Origin: Fermentibacter sp964564435
GTDB taxonomy: Bacteria; Fermentibacterota; Fermentibacteria; Fermentibacterales; Fermentibacteraceae
Length of the DNA: 64,000 nucleotides
Direction: 5' to 3'
Assembly (NCBI GenBank): GCA_964564435.1
Contig: CAZMAT010000001.1
Coordinates: forward strand, 260,110-324,109
In this document: positions 41,640-50,257 of the stretch, in pieces
Layout: the number at the start of each line of letters is the position of its first letter
How positions within the stretch are numbered: the stretch's first letter is position 1
Program-made: the position numbers and the translations under genes
Notes under the pieces: model-generated
The model's database searches: none
What the model was told of the DNA's origin: nothing
What the model saw: only the letters and a program-made list of their open reading frames with translations

Positions 41640-42412
41640 CGTTCGGCCCATCTCTGCCTCCATGTCGTATCGCACGTATGCCAGCCGCCCCTCGGGTCCC
41701 TTCCGAGCTCGACGGCCCTGGTGAACATCTCGGGGAGTCCGGAAACCCTCGAGGACTCCCGATAGGATGCGAAATCGTAACGGGTCGCCAGCCAGAATGC
41801 AGACAGGCCCGCCTTCCGCGATACATCGATCACCATGGCGGAGGCAGCAGAGGGGAGGGTGCCCGCGCCCACGCTACCGGGGTTGAGGATCCAGCCTCCC
41901 GGCCTCGTCACCACCTGCGGCTCGTGGGTGTGCCCCACGACGAGCACGTCACAGCCGTTCCTGGAGAGCTGGAGGTCGTAGACCTCGTCGGCCGCCGAGG
42001 GTGGCAGGGATCCGGCGACGTTCCCCGGCAGCCCGTGCGTGAAGAGCATCCTCCTGCCCTCCACGTCGAGCCGGAACTCATCCGGGAGGCTCCTGAGCCA
42101 GGAGGAGGCCCCCCTCGAGACGCGCTCCCTCGTCCATGCCAGCACTTCGTCGGCAAGCCTCTCCCAGTGGGAGTTCACGAACTCGTCGCCCGTGCTGTCC
42201 CTGCGCCTTGCCACGGCCCTGTCGCAGTTGCCCTGGATCGACTCGACTTCGTGCTCCCTGGCGAAGGAAACGCACTCCTCCGGGCAGGGGCCGAAGTGCA
42301 CCAGGTCGCCCAGGTTCACCACCATGTCGGGAGATTCGAGCAGCAGGGCCCGCCAGGCGCTCTGGAGCGCCGGCAGGTTGCCGTGGACGTCGGCCAGAAC
42401 ACCTATCCTCAA
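41636..42412 (-). CDS. calcineurin-like metallophosphoesterase (YfcE/MJ0936-like)
   Basis: A 258-residue phosphoesterase with the full metal-binding set: LADVHGNLPAL, NLGDLVHFGP, QGNCDRAV, THGLPGN and VGHTHEPQV. These belong to the small single-domain phosphodiesterases of unknown natural substrate. The start is TTG in a TTGA overlap with the upstream gene stop; the open frame to 43369 is a shadow. Followed by leuC with ATGA. Nothing in the gene context narrows the substrate. Confidence 0.85.
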   Translation of the reverse strand: MRIGVLADVHGNLPALQSAWRALLLESPDMVVNLGDLVHFGPCPEECVSFAREHEVESIQGNCDRAVARRRDSTGDEFVNSHWERLADEVLAWTRERVSRGASSWLRSLPDEFRLDVEGRRMLFTHGLPGNVAGSLPPSAADEVYDLQLSRNGCDVLVVGHTHEPQVVTRPGGWILNPGSVGAGTLPSAASAMVIDVSRKAGLSAFWLATRYDFASYRESSRVSGLPEMFTRAVELGRDPRGGWHTCDTTWRQRWAER

Positions 42413-43617
42413 ATCCTGAAACTCCTGTCGTAAAGGAGGCTCGCGCCGACGGCGCGCACGTGGGCGGGGACATCCGCCCCGGCCATGCCGGCGAGCAGAG
42501 CCGCGTCGCCTGCCTCCACCGCCGCCCGGTACCGCGGGGAACCCGAGAGTATGTCCACAGGCATCCGGTCGTAGACGTATTCGTACGGCGGCGGGCGCCA
42601 GCCCGTCTCCCCGCTCCGGAAGCACACGGCGAGTATAGCCAATCCGGCGGCGAACGGGCGGAACGCATCCCGGTCGGTCACGGTGAGGATCGCGCCCCTG
42701 CAGGTCCCCCCCGCGTGCTTCGAGAAGGTGGGGACGAACCGGTGAGGCGACAGCACGGCCCCCGCGAGGGCTTCGGAGCCGTTCAGAGCGCCGCAGACCA
42801 CATCCTCGTCGAGCCACGGGGCGCCGAACACCTCGAACGGCCTGCAGGTGCCCCTTCCCTCGGACAGGTTCGTGGCCTCCAGAAGGCACATTCCCGGGTA
42901 GACCAGGGCCGTGGCGGGAGTGGGCATGTTGGGGGAGGGATGGACCCAGGGATACCCAGCGGGGAATCCCTCCAGGCAGGATGTGGAGAACTTCTTCACC
43001 AGGGGCTCCGGAAGGCCTTCGAGGGCCGCGAAGTGCCGCGCGAGCTCGCCTGTCGACATGCCGTGCCTCACCGGCAGGGGATACATTCCCACGTACGAAA
43101 GCATGTCGCCGTCCTGCACCGGGCCTTCCACCCGCGTGAGCCCGGCCGGATTGAACCTGTCCAGCACCAGCACGGGGATGCCCGAGCGCGCGGCGCACCT
43201 CATGGTCAGCGCCATCGCGTAGACGTAGGTGTAGTACCTCGAACCGACATCCTGGAGGTCCACCACGACGCAGTCGATCCCTGCGAGCATGCCGGGGGAG
43301 GGCTCGCGGCTCTCGCCGTACAGGCTGTGGACCGGGATGCCCCAGTACGGATGGGGATGAGTGGACCACTCGATCATGTTGTCCTGGGTCTGCCCCCAGA
43401 ACCCGTGCTGCGGGCCCAGGATCGCCGCCAGCTCGATCCCCGGCATGCCGTGGAGGACTTCGGCGGCCGTCCTGCAGCGCCTGTCGACGGCGGCGTAATG
43501 CGACAGCAGGGCCACCCTGCGCCCGGGGATGTCGAGGGGCTCGAGGAGGTCGAGCCCGTTGAGGGGCCCGCCGCAGATGCCGTTCCCGGCTGCGTTCCCT
43601 TCGGAAGTGGAGGCCAT
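42409..43617 (-). CDS. NamZ-like exo-beta-N-acetylmuramidase (DUF1343)
   Basis: A 402-residue DUF1343 protein. Typical blocks are DIPGRRVALLSHYAAVDRRC, ILGPQHGFWGQTQDN, DCVVVDLQDVGSRYYTYVYA, and EATNLSEGRGTCRPFEVFGA. Family members such as NamZ remove terminal N-acetylmuramic acid from peptidoglycan fragments. No signal peptide is visible, so it may act in the cytoplasm on recovered muropeptides. It overlaps the MBL gene (ATGA) and the phosphoesterase gene (TTGA) and lies near alanine racemase, consistent with cell-wall recycling. Confidence 0.85.
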   Translation of the reverse strand: MASTSEGNAAGNGICGGPLNGLDLLEPLDIPGRRVALLSHYAAVDRRCRTAAEVLHGMPGIELAAILGPQHGFWGQTQDNMIEWSTHPHPYWGIPVHSLYGESREPSPGMLAGIDCVVVDLQDVGSRYYTYVYAMALTMRCAARSGIPVLVLDRFNPAGLTRVEGPVQDGDMLSYVGMYPLPVRHGMSTGELARHFAALEGLPEPLVKKFSTSCLEGFPAGYPWVHPSPNMPTPATALVYPGMCLLEATNLSEGRGTCRPFEVFGAPWLDEDVVCGALNGSEALAGAVLSPHRFVPTFSKHAGGTCRGAILTVTDRDAFRPFAAGLAILAVCFRSGETGWRPPPYEYVYDRMPVDILSGSPRYRAAVEAGDAALLAGMAGADVPAHVRAVGASLLYDRSFRI

Positions 43618-44384
43618 CAGAACTCGAGGCGGTCGCCGCGCATGAGGAGGACGGCCCTGTCCCCGAGGCGCCGCGAGAGGTCCCGGTCTATCTCCTGCCT
43701 GTACCACGGCTTCAGGTGGAAAGCGTAAATGGGCGCCCCCGGCCGGTCCAGCACCCGCAGTTCGCGCTCGAGCAGGCCCGGGGTGAGGTGGTCGCTGGCG
43801 ATCGCGAGGTCGGTCATCGAGTCGGGGAACGACACCTCGGCGATGATCATGGCTATGTCGGGGAGCTCGCGCGCCCTCTCCCAGATCTCGGTGGAGGGGC
43901 CCGTGTCGCCGGTGTAGATCGCGGCCCGCCCGCCGGGGGATCTCAGCAGGAAGCCCCTGGCCCCCGCCCCGTGGTTCACGGGCACGGGCATGGCCGAGAG
44001 CCCTCCCGGAAGGTCCATCCACACGCGGTCCTCTATCGTCTCGTAGACTATGGCCGGCCCGTGGGTGGTCCTGATCCGGCTGAAGTCGGGCCAGACCAGG
44101 TCGTTCATGTAATGGGTCCTGACGGCCTGGAGCGCCGCGTGGCTGCCCAGCACGCGCAGGGGCGCGTCCCTCAGGCTGGCTGCGGCGTCGGCCACGAAAC
44201 CGAGCTCGAGGATGTGGTCGAGGTGTGCGTGCGTGAGGAGGACCACCTCGATCGTCCGCTGCTCGTCGTCGCGAAGGCTGGCCGCGGAACCGGCGTCGAT
44301 CAGCAGCGACGGGCCGACCTTCATGGCCACGAGGGAGCTCCCGGAGTGTTTCCCGCCATCGGCGCCCAGAACGTCGACGTACAT
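43617..44384 (-). CDS. metallo-beta-lactamase-fold hydrolase
   Basis: A 255-residue MBL-fold protein with the zinc signature THAHLDHILE (HxHxDH), a downstream YTGDTGPS and a C-terminal FHLKPW (His). The arrangement is like class II cyclic nucleotide phosphodiesterases (PDE1 type), but MBL enzymes are diverse. The ATG at 44384 has GGAGGT six bases upstream and lies in a TGATG overlap with the alr stop. Part of a string with alr and the muramidase. Confidence 0.8.
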   Translation of the reverse strand: MYVDVLGADGGKHSGSSLVAMKVGPSLLIDAGSAASLRDDEQRTIEVVLLTHAHLDHILELGFVADAAASLRDAPLRVLGSHAALQAVRTHYMNDLVWPDFSRIRTTHGPAIVYETIEDRVWMDLPGGLSAMPVPVNHGAGARGFLLRSPGGRAAIYTGDTGPSTEIWERARELPDIAMIIAEVSFPDSMTDLAIASDHLTPGLLERELRVLDRPGAPIYAFHLKPWYRQEIDRDLSRRLGDRAVLLMRGDRLEF

Positions 44385-45556
44385 CAGGACACCTCCCCGC
44401 GGGCACTCTCCGGCCCGCTTCCGGCGCTCACTATCCTCCTGGGGAGCAGGGGGTTTATCCTGGCCACGACCTCGTAGTTGATGGTGCCGGCCCAGGAGGC
44501 CAGCATCTCGGCCGGGACGCACTCGTCGCCGTCGCGACCGAGCAGGACCACCTCGTCCTCGAGGGCTGCTCCTGGAACGTCGGTGACGTCGGCCATGCAC
44601 AGGTTCATGCAGATGCGCCCGACCACCGGGGCCCGCATGCCGCGCACGAGCACGTGTGCGGCGTTCCCGAGCGCCCTGTCGTAGCCGTCGTAATAGCCAA
44701 CCGGCAGCACGGCGATGCGGCTCGTCCTCGTGGTGCGGTAGCTGCAGCCGTACCCGATGAAGCTCCCCGAAGGCATCTCCTTTAGCTGGACTATTCGGGT
44801 CTTCCAGGCGAGCACCGGCCTGAGGTCCGGCACCGGGCGGCCCGACAGGCCGGCCGAGAGGAACGTCTCGCGCGACGGCCAGAGGCCGTACAGTCCTATG
44901 CCGGCCCGGATCATGTCGAACGATGTCTCTGGGAAGAGGATGGCCGCTGCGGTGCAGGCAGTGTGGACCACCCGCGGCCTGTCCGGCCCGAAGCTCTCGA
45001 GCACCCTGCCGAATACGTCGAGCTGCGACTCGGCGTACGAATGGTTGAGGGTGTCCTCGATGTTCGCGAAGTGTGTCGAGAGCCCCTCCAGCTCGACGCC
45101 GGGGATGGAGCGGGCACTGGCGGCGAACTCGGCGGCCCGCCCGGGATGGATGCCCTGCCTCCCCGTGCCTGTCTCGACCTTGAGATGCAGCCTCGCCGGC
45201 GTGCCGGGTGAGGCGCAGGCACGCAGGGCGTCGAGCGTCTCGAAATTGTAGACGGTCAGGCGGAGGTCTTCCGCAAGCGCCTCGTGAAGCCTTCCCAGGG
45301 GGACGTGCCCGAGCACGAGCACGGGCCGGTCCTCACCAAGCCTGCGCAGTGCGATGCCCTCGTCGATGGAGTTGACGCCCAGCCAGTCGGCCCCGGGGAT
45401 GAGCCCGACCATCCCGGCCAGCCCGTGGCCGTATGCGTTGCTCTTCACCACCGCGCACACGAGGGGGCTGCCCCCGGCGGCCCGCCGGAGCTCGCCGAGG
45501 TTGTGCCCCGGCGCGCCGGCATCCAGTTCCACCCACACGAGATCGCCTGCGCTCAT
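44384..45556 (-). CDS. alr: alanine racemase
   Basis: A 390-residue PLP enzyme that makes D-alanine for peptidoglycan. The PLP Lys is in VVKSNAYGHG (about residue 38); the second catalytic Tyr region is in GYGCSYRTTRTSRIAVLPVGYYDGYDRAL. The ATG at 45556 is the family-like start (SAGDLVWVELD). It is the first of a minus-strand string that includes an MBL hydrolase and a NamZ-like muramidase. The divergent neighbour at 45656 is a DUF362 protein. Confidence 0.95.
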   Translation of the reverse strand: MSAGDLVWVELDAGAPGHNLGELRRAAGGSPLVCAVVKSNAYGHGLAGMVGLIPGADWLGVNSIDEGIALRRLGEDRPVLVLGHVPLGRLHEALAEDLRLTVYNFETLDALRACASPGTPARLHLKVETGTGRQGIHPGRAAEFAASARSIPGVELEGLSTHFANIEDTLNHSYAESQLDVFGRVLESFGPDRPRVVHTACTAAAILFPETSFDMIRAGIGLYGLWPSRETFLSAGLSGRPVPDLRPVLAWKTRIVQLKEMPSGSFIGYGCSYRTTRTSRIAVLPVGYYDGYDRALGNAAHVLVRGMRAPVVGRICMNLCMADVTDVPGAALEDEVVLLGRDGDECVPAEMLASWAGTINYEVVARINPLLPRRIVSAGSGPESARGEVS

Positions 45557-45655
45557 GGCGAAAGCATATCAGGTCGCCCGGAATCGATACAACCCGGTGG
45601 AGGCGGTGCACGGACCCGCCCGGATGGGTTATAACTCCACTCCCTGGAGGTGGGC

Positions 45656-46738
45656 ATGTCCGAAGTATTCCTGACGAGGACGACCGATTGCGGACGGGCT
45701 GCCATGAAGGCGCTCCTGTCCGGCTTCGCCCCGGGCGTCGACGGGGGCACCGAACTCTATTCCGTGAAGATCCATGCCGGAGAGGCGGGCAACACCAGGT
45801 TCGTCCAGCCCTCGAAGGTGAACGCCGTGGTCGAGGCCCTGGGGCTGCCCCGGGGAAGGACCTTCCTCACCGATACCACGGTGCTCTACAGGGGAAGGAG
45901 GCTGACGGCCCCCGCCTACCTCGAACTCGCGCAGGAGCACGGGTTCGGGCTGCCGGCGACGCCCCCCTTCATCATCGCCGACGGCCTGCGCGGCACCGAC
46001 GAGGTGTCGGTGAAGCTCCCGTCCTGCTGCGAAGGCACCTCGGCCAGGATCGCCAGGCTGATCACGGAGGCCGACGCCATGATCGTGATAAGCCACTTCA
46101 AGGGCCACCTGCTGACCGGCTTCGGCGGAGCGATCAAGAATCTCGGGATGGGCTGCGCGTCGCGGGGCGGGAAGCTCTACCAGCACTCGCCCGTGAAGCC
46201 GTCGGTGAGGCCGTCGAAATGCGTGAAGTGCGGCATGTGCATGGCGCACTGCCCCGCCGGGGCGATCTCAATGCCCTCGGGCCCGGCGGAGATCTCGGCC
46301 ACGAGGTGCATCGGCTGCGGCGAGTGCATCCAGCGCTGTCCGAAGGGAGCGATAGGAGTCGACTGGAGCCAGGACAACGGGGTTTTCGTCAGCAGGATGA
46401 CCGAGTACGCCGTGGCTGTCGTCTCCTCATGCCGCATCCCCGTGTACGTCAGTTTCGTGACGGGGGTCAGCGGCGACTGCGACTGCCTGGAGGATCAGGA
46501 CGGCCTTCTCGTGGACGACATCGGCATCCTGGCCTCGAAGGACCCGGTGGCGCTCGACCAGGCCTGCCTGGATCTCGTCACCGAGGCTCCTGCTGCGAAG
46601 GGTTCCCCGGTGCCTTCCGCCGGGCGCGGGGTCGACAAGTTCGCGGCCTTCAGGCCCGGCATCGACGGCACGGCCCAGCTCGCCGCCGCGCAGATGCTCG
46701 GCCTCGGCTCCCGCCGGTACGAACTGGTGGAGGTCTGA
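45656..46738 (+). CDS. DUF362 ferredoxin-domain protein
   Basis: A 360-residue protein with a DUF362 domain and two 4Fe-4S motifs: CVKCGMCMAHCPAGAI and CIGCGECIQRCPKGAI (residues about 185-240). DUF362 proteins are unexplained, but occur with redox systems. The start ATG at 45656 has GGAGGT four bases upstream; the upstream GTG at 45650 is less likely. The following hairpin at 46792-46817 marks its end. It is divergent from alr over a 99-base gap. Confidence 0.8.
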   Translation: MSEVFLTRTTDCGRAAMKALLSGFAPGVDGGTELYSVKIHAGEAGNTRFVQPSKVNAVVEALGLPRGRTFLTDTTVLYRGRRLTAPAYLELAQEHGFGLPATPPFIIADGLRGTDEVSVKLPSCCEGTSARIARLITEADAMIVISHFKGHLLTGFGGAIKNLGMGCASRGGKLYQHSPVKPSVRPSKCVKCGMCMAHCPAGAISMPSGPAEISATRCIGCGECIQRCPKGAIGVDWSQDNGVFVSRMTEYAVAVVSSCRIPVYVSFVTGVSGDCDCLEDQDGLLVDDIGILASKDPVALDQACLDLVTEAPAAKGSPVPSAGRGVDKFAAFRPGIDGTAQLAAAQMLGLGSRRYELVEV

Positions 46739-46791
46739 CGCAGGAACCGGGTCATCCGGGTCCGGGTCTCCGGAATGGCGCCTGAATGATG

Positions 46792-46817
46792 GAGGGGCCT
46801 CCCGCGGGAGGCCCCTC
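46792..46817. terminator. 12-bp perfect palindrome between convergent genes
   Basis: GAGGGGCCTCCC (46792-46803), GC, and GGGAGGCCCCTC (46806-46817) form a perfect 26-base palindrome. It lies between the convergent DUF362 and mscL genes and would stop transcription from either side; there is no strong T tract. Confidence 0.55.
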
Positions 46818-46835
46818 GCCCGATGTACTTCGGTA

Positions 46836-47249
46836 CTAGCGGTTCTGCCTGAGCAGGTCGCGGATCTCCGTCAGCAGCTTCACGTCGGCCGGAGGCTCCG
46901 CCGGGGCCGCCGGGGCCGCCTCCTTCTTCTTCGTCAGCTTCGTCACGGACCTGACGAGGAGGAACAGCACGAACGCGATGATCAGGAAGTTGACCAGCTT
47001 GTTGATGAAGATCCCGTAGTTGATCGTGACGGGGACGGGGGGCATGCCCGCCTCGGCGGCCGGCTTCGAGCCGATCGTCAGCGAGAGGTCGGAGAAGTCC
47101 ATGCCGCCCACCACGAGCCCGATGGGGGGCATGATGACGTCCTCGACCGCCGACGACACGATGGCTCCGAAGGCCGCACCGATGATCACCGCCACAGCCA
47201 GGTCGAGCACGTTGCCCTTCATGGCGAAGTCGCGGAACTCCTTCAGCAC
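46836..47249 (-). CDS. mscL: large-conductance mechanosensitive channel
   Basis: A 137-residue MscL. The N-terminal amphipathic helix and first membrane helix (EFRDFAMKGNVLDLAVAVIIGAAFG), a periplasmic loop, the second membrane helix (FLIIAFVLFLLVRSVT), and a charged cytoplasmic helix (ADVKLLTEIRDLLRQN) are all present. The gene is ATG 47249, after a weak site. It opens under extreme osmotic shock; the window also encodes MscS. Confidence 0.95.
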   Translation of the reverse strand: MLKEFRDFAMKGNVLDLAVAVIIGAAFGAIVSSAVEDVIMPPIGLVVGGMDFSDLSLTIGSKPAAEAGMPPVPVTINYGIFINKLVNFLIIAFVLFLLVRSVTKLTKKKEAAPAAPAEPPADVKLLTEIRDLLRQNR

Positions 47250-47332
47250 GTCATCCCTCCCCTTCCGGCCGCATGGCCCTCACTTTCACGATCGATTGCG
47301 CAGGGGCTCCCCACGGGAGCCCTGGATCAGCC

Positions 47333-47674
47333 TCAACCGCCTGTCGAGTAGGCCTGGGCGGCGTCGAGATCGTCGAGGGTCACCGCCCATTCCACCGAGC
47401 CCATGACCGGGGAGTTCATGCGGGTGTAGGTGTCCCCGTCCTCGTCGATCAGCCTGATGCTGTAGATGCCTGTGGGCAGCTCGATGGAGAGGGTCTCCCC
47501 CTCGGTGAGGGTCGAGTCGCCGAGCCTGTTCTCACCCCAGCCGGCCGCACCGAACGGGGAGATGTACACGGACATCATGTCCCATCCGCCTGTGGTGTTG
47601 GTGATGGCGAGCGAGGACGCCGACGCCTGCGCGGCCAGCCCGGCGACGGCGAGCGCCAAGATGATCCTTGCCAA
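47333..47674 (-). CDS. small secreted protein
   Basis: A 113-residue protein with a signal peptide (ARIILALAVAGLAAQASASS) and a beta-rich mature part (SLAITNTTGGWDMMSVYISP, GETLSIELPTGIYSIRLID) with the look of a small single beta-sandwich domain. No motif recognised. ATG 47674, after a modest site. Likely periplasmic. Confidence 0.55.
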   Translation of the reverse strand: MARIILALAVAGLAAQASASSLAITNTTGGWDMMSVYISPFGAAGWGENRLGDSTLTEGETLSIELPTGIYSIRLIDEDGDTYTRMNSPVMGSVEWAVTLDDLDAAQAYSTGG

Positions 47675-47708
47675 TCCGCCTCCCGTCAGGAGCGTGCGGG
47701 GCCCTGTC

Positions 47709-48014
47709 CTAGTCGGCCTCGTAGTCGACGCTCCGCCTGTCTGTGCAAACCGACCTCACGATCGGCACCACGGCCATGTGGGCCGGGTGCTCCCTGTAGA
47801 CCTCGAGCGCCTTCGCCGAATCGAACTCGGAGAGGAGCACGATCTCGGAAGAGTCGGCCGAGGCAGCGGTCGCGACCCCGACCTCGAGCCGCTTGAGCCC
47901 GGGTATCCTCCCGTTCAGGGACTCGAGGGCCCGCTTCACGCGGAGCGCGTTCACCGGGCCGGTTCCCGGATCGCCGCTCTCCCTCACCTTCCACATCACG
48001 ACGTGCCTGATCAT
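47709..48014 (-). CDS. Dabb-domain stress-response protein
   Basis: A 101-residue dimeric alpha/beta-barrel (Dabb) protein: MIRHVVMWKV at the start, then a helical section (NALRVKRALESLNGRIPGLK), EVGVATAASADSSEIVLLSEF and the AHMAVVPIVRSVC strand. Members are of unknown activity, some protective. It is divergent from arfB over a 112-base gap. Confidence 0.75.
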   Translation of the reverse strand: MIRHVVMWKVRESGDPGTGPVNALRVKRALESLNGRIPGLKRLEVGVATAASADSSEIVLLSEFDSAKALEVYREHPAHMAVVPIVRSVCTDRRSVDYEAD

Positions 48015-48126
48015 CTTCCTCCGCTCCGAGGGCCTAGCCCGCTGGACATGGAGACTGATCCGGAATATACCCCCGGAAGCCGTCCGATAGTCCAGCTTTC
48101 ACGGGAAGCGCGCGGGAGATCCAGCA

Positions 48127-48546
48127 ATGCCCCTCGAGATACACCCCGACGACCTGAGGTTCCGCTTCGGCAGGACCGGCGGGCCCGGCGGGCAGAACGT
48201 CAACAAGGTGAACACGGCGGTGAGGCTCGTGTACGACTACGCACGGTCGAGCTTCCTCACCGACGGGCAGAAGGCACTCCTCTCGGCCGTGGCGACCCGT
48301 ACGCGCGACGGGGAGTCCGTGATCGTGGTCGAGGCGGACACCCACCGCACCCAGGGCATGAACCGGGCGCTCGCCCTCAGGAAGCTCCAGGAGATCGTCG
48401 ACAGGGCACTCGAGCCGCCCCCTCCCGAGCGGGTGGTCGTCACGGGCCTGCCTGCCTCGGCCAGGGCCGTGCGGGCCAAGAGGAAGAGGCGGCGGGGCGC
48501 GGTGAAGGCTTCCCGACGCCACACCTTCGAGGAGGAGTGGGAGTAG
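48127..48546 (+). CDS. arfB: peptidyl-tRNA hydrolase ArfB-like ribosome rescue factor
   Basis: A 139-residue GGQ-domain protein: RFGRTGGPGGQNVNKVNTAVRL contains the catalytic GGQ loop. The C-terminus is a basic tail (RAVRAKRKRRRGAVKASRRH), as in ArfB/YaeJ and ICT1, which places the tail in the empty mRNA channel of stalled ribosomes. The length is exact for this family. ATG 48127. Confidence 0.93.
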   Translation: MPLEIHPDDLRFRFGRTGGPGGQNVNKVNTAVRLVYDYARSSFLTDGQKALLSAVATRTRDGESVIVVEADTHRTQGMNRALALRKLQEIVDRALEPPPPERVVVTGLPASARAVRAKRKRRRGAVKASRRHTFEEEWE

Positions 48547-48650
48547 CCCGGCATGCCCTCTGGGACGGAGGCGGGAGTTGCGGAGGTGGAGTTCTGGACG
48601 AAGCCCTGCCTCGTGGCATCGGGGGTCACGATCCATCACGCCCCCGTGGT

Positions 48651-49226
48651 TCAGGTGGCGCCAGGCCGCCGAGAACGCGGCGCCGTCCTGGATATGGCGT
48701 ACCGGACCCGGCCGCCCTCCTGCACGGGCCTCACCTCGATGGCGCCGGGAGTCAGGTCGCGGAACCGGCCCACCGCCTCTGTCAGTTCGTCGAGCCTCCG
48801 TGCGCATTCGGCCGCAAGGTCTTCCGCCAGCGAGGCCGTCTCCCCGCACTCGAAAGGGCTCATCAGCGGCCCGGGTGCGAGCGGGCGCCAGGCGCCCCGG
48901 TCGAAGGCCATCTCGACCGAGTTGTCGAAACCCTCGCCTGCGGCCGGATCGCGGTGGATGACCGCCCTGTCGCGCAGCCCGAGCAGCCTCCTGTGGAGCG
49001 CGACCCGCCCGGGATCGACGATCTCCTCACCCAGCCTGACGGGTTTCCTCTGCCGGAATGGCATGGCATATGAGGCTATCATGCCCTGCACCAGCATCCT
49101 CATGACGAGGCCGTCGCCGGGCTCGCCGTCACCGGAGCGCCGCACCACCTCGCGCGCACACCCGGCCGCATCGGTGAACGCCGTCCACGCGAAGGCCTGC
49201 TTCCACATCTCACGAATCAGATCCAT
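48651..49226 (-). CDS. uncharacterised small cytoplasmic protein
   Basis: A 191-residue protein, no signal peptide, mostly helical. It begins MDLIREMWKQAFAWTAFTDAAG and has a conserved-looking core (MRMLVQGMIASYAMPFRQRKP). No domain is recognised. ATG at 49226 is preferred; two TTG codons just upstream lack proper spacing. The 5' edge is duplicated imperfectly in the next 100 bases (see repeat at 49213-49322). Confidence 0.5.
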   Translation of the reverse strand: MDLIREMWKQAFAWTAFTDAAGCAREVVRRSGDGEPGDGLVMRMLVQGMIASYAMPFRQRKPVRLGEEIVDPGRVALHRRLLGLRDRAVIHRDPAAGEGFDNSVEMAFDRGAWRPLAPGPLMSPFECGETASLAEDLAAECARRLDELTEAVGRFRDLTPGAIEVRPVQEGGRVRYAISRTAPRSRRPGAT

Positions 49227-49322
49227 GCTTCTCAACAACTCCTGTCGAACACTCCGTCTTCCCCTCTGGACACCATGCTTCGCGTATCAGATCCTTGCCT
49301 CTCAGCGACTCTCCTGACCGAC
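49213..49322. repeat. imperfect direct duplication spanning the 5' end of the 191-residue gene
   Basis: Two segments share the pattern ATCAGATCC-TGC-TCTCA-C-ACT (49213-49250 and 49283-49322), with 70 bases between starts. The first covers the start of the 48651-49226 gene; the second is non-coding. It looks like an old partial duplication. Apart from this repeat I see nothing in 49227-49500, which is noncoding as far as I can tell. Confidence 0.5.
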
Positions 49323-49506
49323 TGCGATCTGCTGGGATTGTCCTGATACCGTTCCCAAGATCCTGGCGCGAGAGACTCACACCACTCCACCCCGGTATAA
49401 TCTTGCGCCGTTCCGGCGCATGAGCTACAATGCCGTGAACGGCCCGCAGCCGGTCGGAGGCCGGATGCCCGCTCCAAGAGAGATAGAGACTCCCGTCGAT
49501 CGCTTC

Positions 49507-49535
49507 TTGACATTTTACACCTTTCTGTGTAAAGT
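49507..49535 (+). promoter_or_regulatory. promoter and operator palindrome of hicAB
   Basis: TTGACA (49507-49512), a 17-base spacer, then TAAAGT (49530-49535). Within it, TTTACAC (49514-49520) and GTGTAAA (49527-49533), 6 bases apart, form a perfect 7-bp inverted repeat over the spacer and -10, the expected site for an HTH-bearing antitoxin. The transcription start should fall around 49542, at the hicA ATG itself, so the toxin message may be leaderless. Confidence 0.75.
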
Positions 49536-49541
49536 TCGGTG

Positions 49542-49706
49542 ATGAAGCGGGCCGATCTCGAGAGGAGGCTCCGGGAACTCGGCTGGATTCTGCTCAGGCA
49601 TGGGAGCAGACACGACATCTGGTCGAAGGGTGAGTTCGAGATCCCGGTGCCACGGCACGTCGAGATCAACGAGTACACGGCGAAAGAGATCCTGAAACAG
49701 GCCTGA
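49542..49706 (+). CDS. hicA: HicA-family mRNA interferase toxin
   Basis: A 54-residue HicA-like protein, smaller than the usual 58-70. It has the family pattern: basic start (MKRADLERRLRELGW), RHGSRHDIWSKG with the catalytic His in GSRH (about 24), and EIPVPRHVEINEYTAKEIL. HicA degrades mRNA until bound by HicB. ATG 49542 has no ribosome site and lies at the predicted transcription start. It is 11 bases upstream of hicB. Its size keeps it out of simple ORF lists. Confidence 0.8.
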   Translation: MKRADLERRLRELGWILLRHGSRHDIWSKGEFEIPVPRHVEINEYTAKEILKQA

Positions 49707-49717
49707 GATGGGAAACG

Positions 49718-50134
49718 ATGAGACTTGCCGGACGTATCTTCAAATCAGGAAGGTATTGGGCTGTCGAGGTGCCGATGCTGGGGGTCGTGACCCAGGGCAG
49801 AACCAGACCCGAGGCATTCGAGATGATCGCGGATGCGGTGGAATGCCTGATCGACCGCGATGGCTTCGAGATAACCATTCATCACGGCACCGACGAATAC
49901 TTCGAGATCAGCTCCGAGAGCGAGAGCGAACTGGTTGCGCTCCTGCTCCGCCGGCAGCGTGCGATCCACAGACTGACACTCGAGCAGATGGCCGGGAGGC
50001 TCGGTGCCAGATCGCTCAACTCATACGCCAGATACGAACAGGGTCGGGCGATGCCTTCGGTCGCCAAGCTCAGCGCTCTCCTCTCGGCGCTGTCCGAAGG
50101 TTCCGACTTCGTCCTGGAGCCCTCGAAGCTGTAG
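49718..50134 (+). CDS. hicB: HicB-family antitoxin with C-terminal HTH
   Basis: A 138-residue antitoxin. The N-terminal HicB fold is visible (GRYWAVEVPMLGVVTQGRTRPEAFEMI, ADAVECLID). The C-terminal 60 residues are an Xre-type helix-turn-helix (LVALLLRRQRAIHRLTLEQM, then NSYARYEQGRAMPSVAKLSALL), which should bind the palindrome upstream of hicA. Pairs with the adjacent hicA. ATG 49718 follows GGGAAACG; an ATG at 49708 is an alternative. Confidence 0.8.
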   Translation: MRLAGRIFKSGRYWAVEVPMLGVVTQGRTRPEAFEMIADAVECLIDRDGFEITIHHGTDEYFEISSESESELVALLLRRQRAIHRLTLEQMAGRLGARSLNSYARYEQGRAMPSVAKLSALLSALSEGSDFVLEPSKL

Positions 50135-50257
50135 CAGTACCATTTCCCCCGCCGCACGAGGTATCGTGACACTCCGCACCCGTACTCCCGTGTGCAATTC
50201 CCGGCCGGTACGATAATGCCGTTATCGCGACCAGCCTGACTGGAGGCTGGAGCACCG

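Noticed and set aside
49232..49678. 148-codon minus-strand frame across the gap and hicA
   Set aside because: It is antisense to hicA and its promoter and has no domain-like content.
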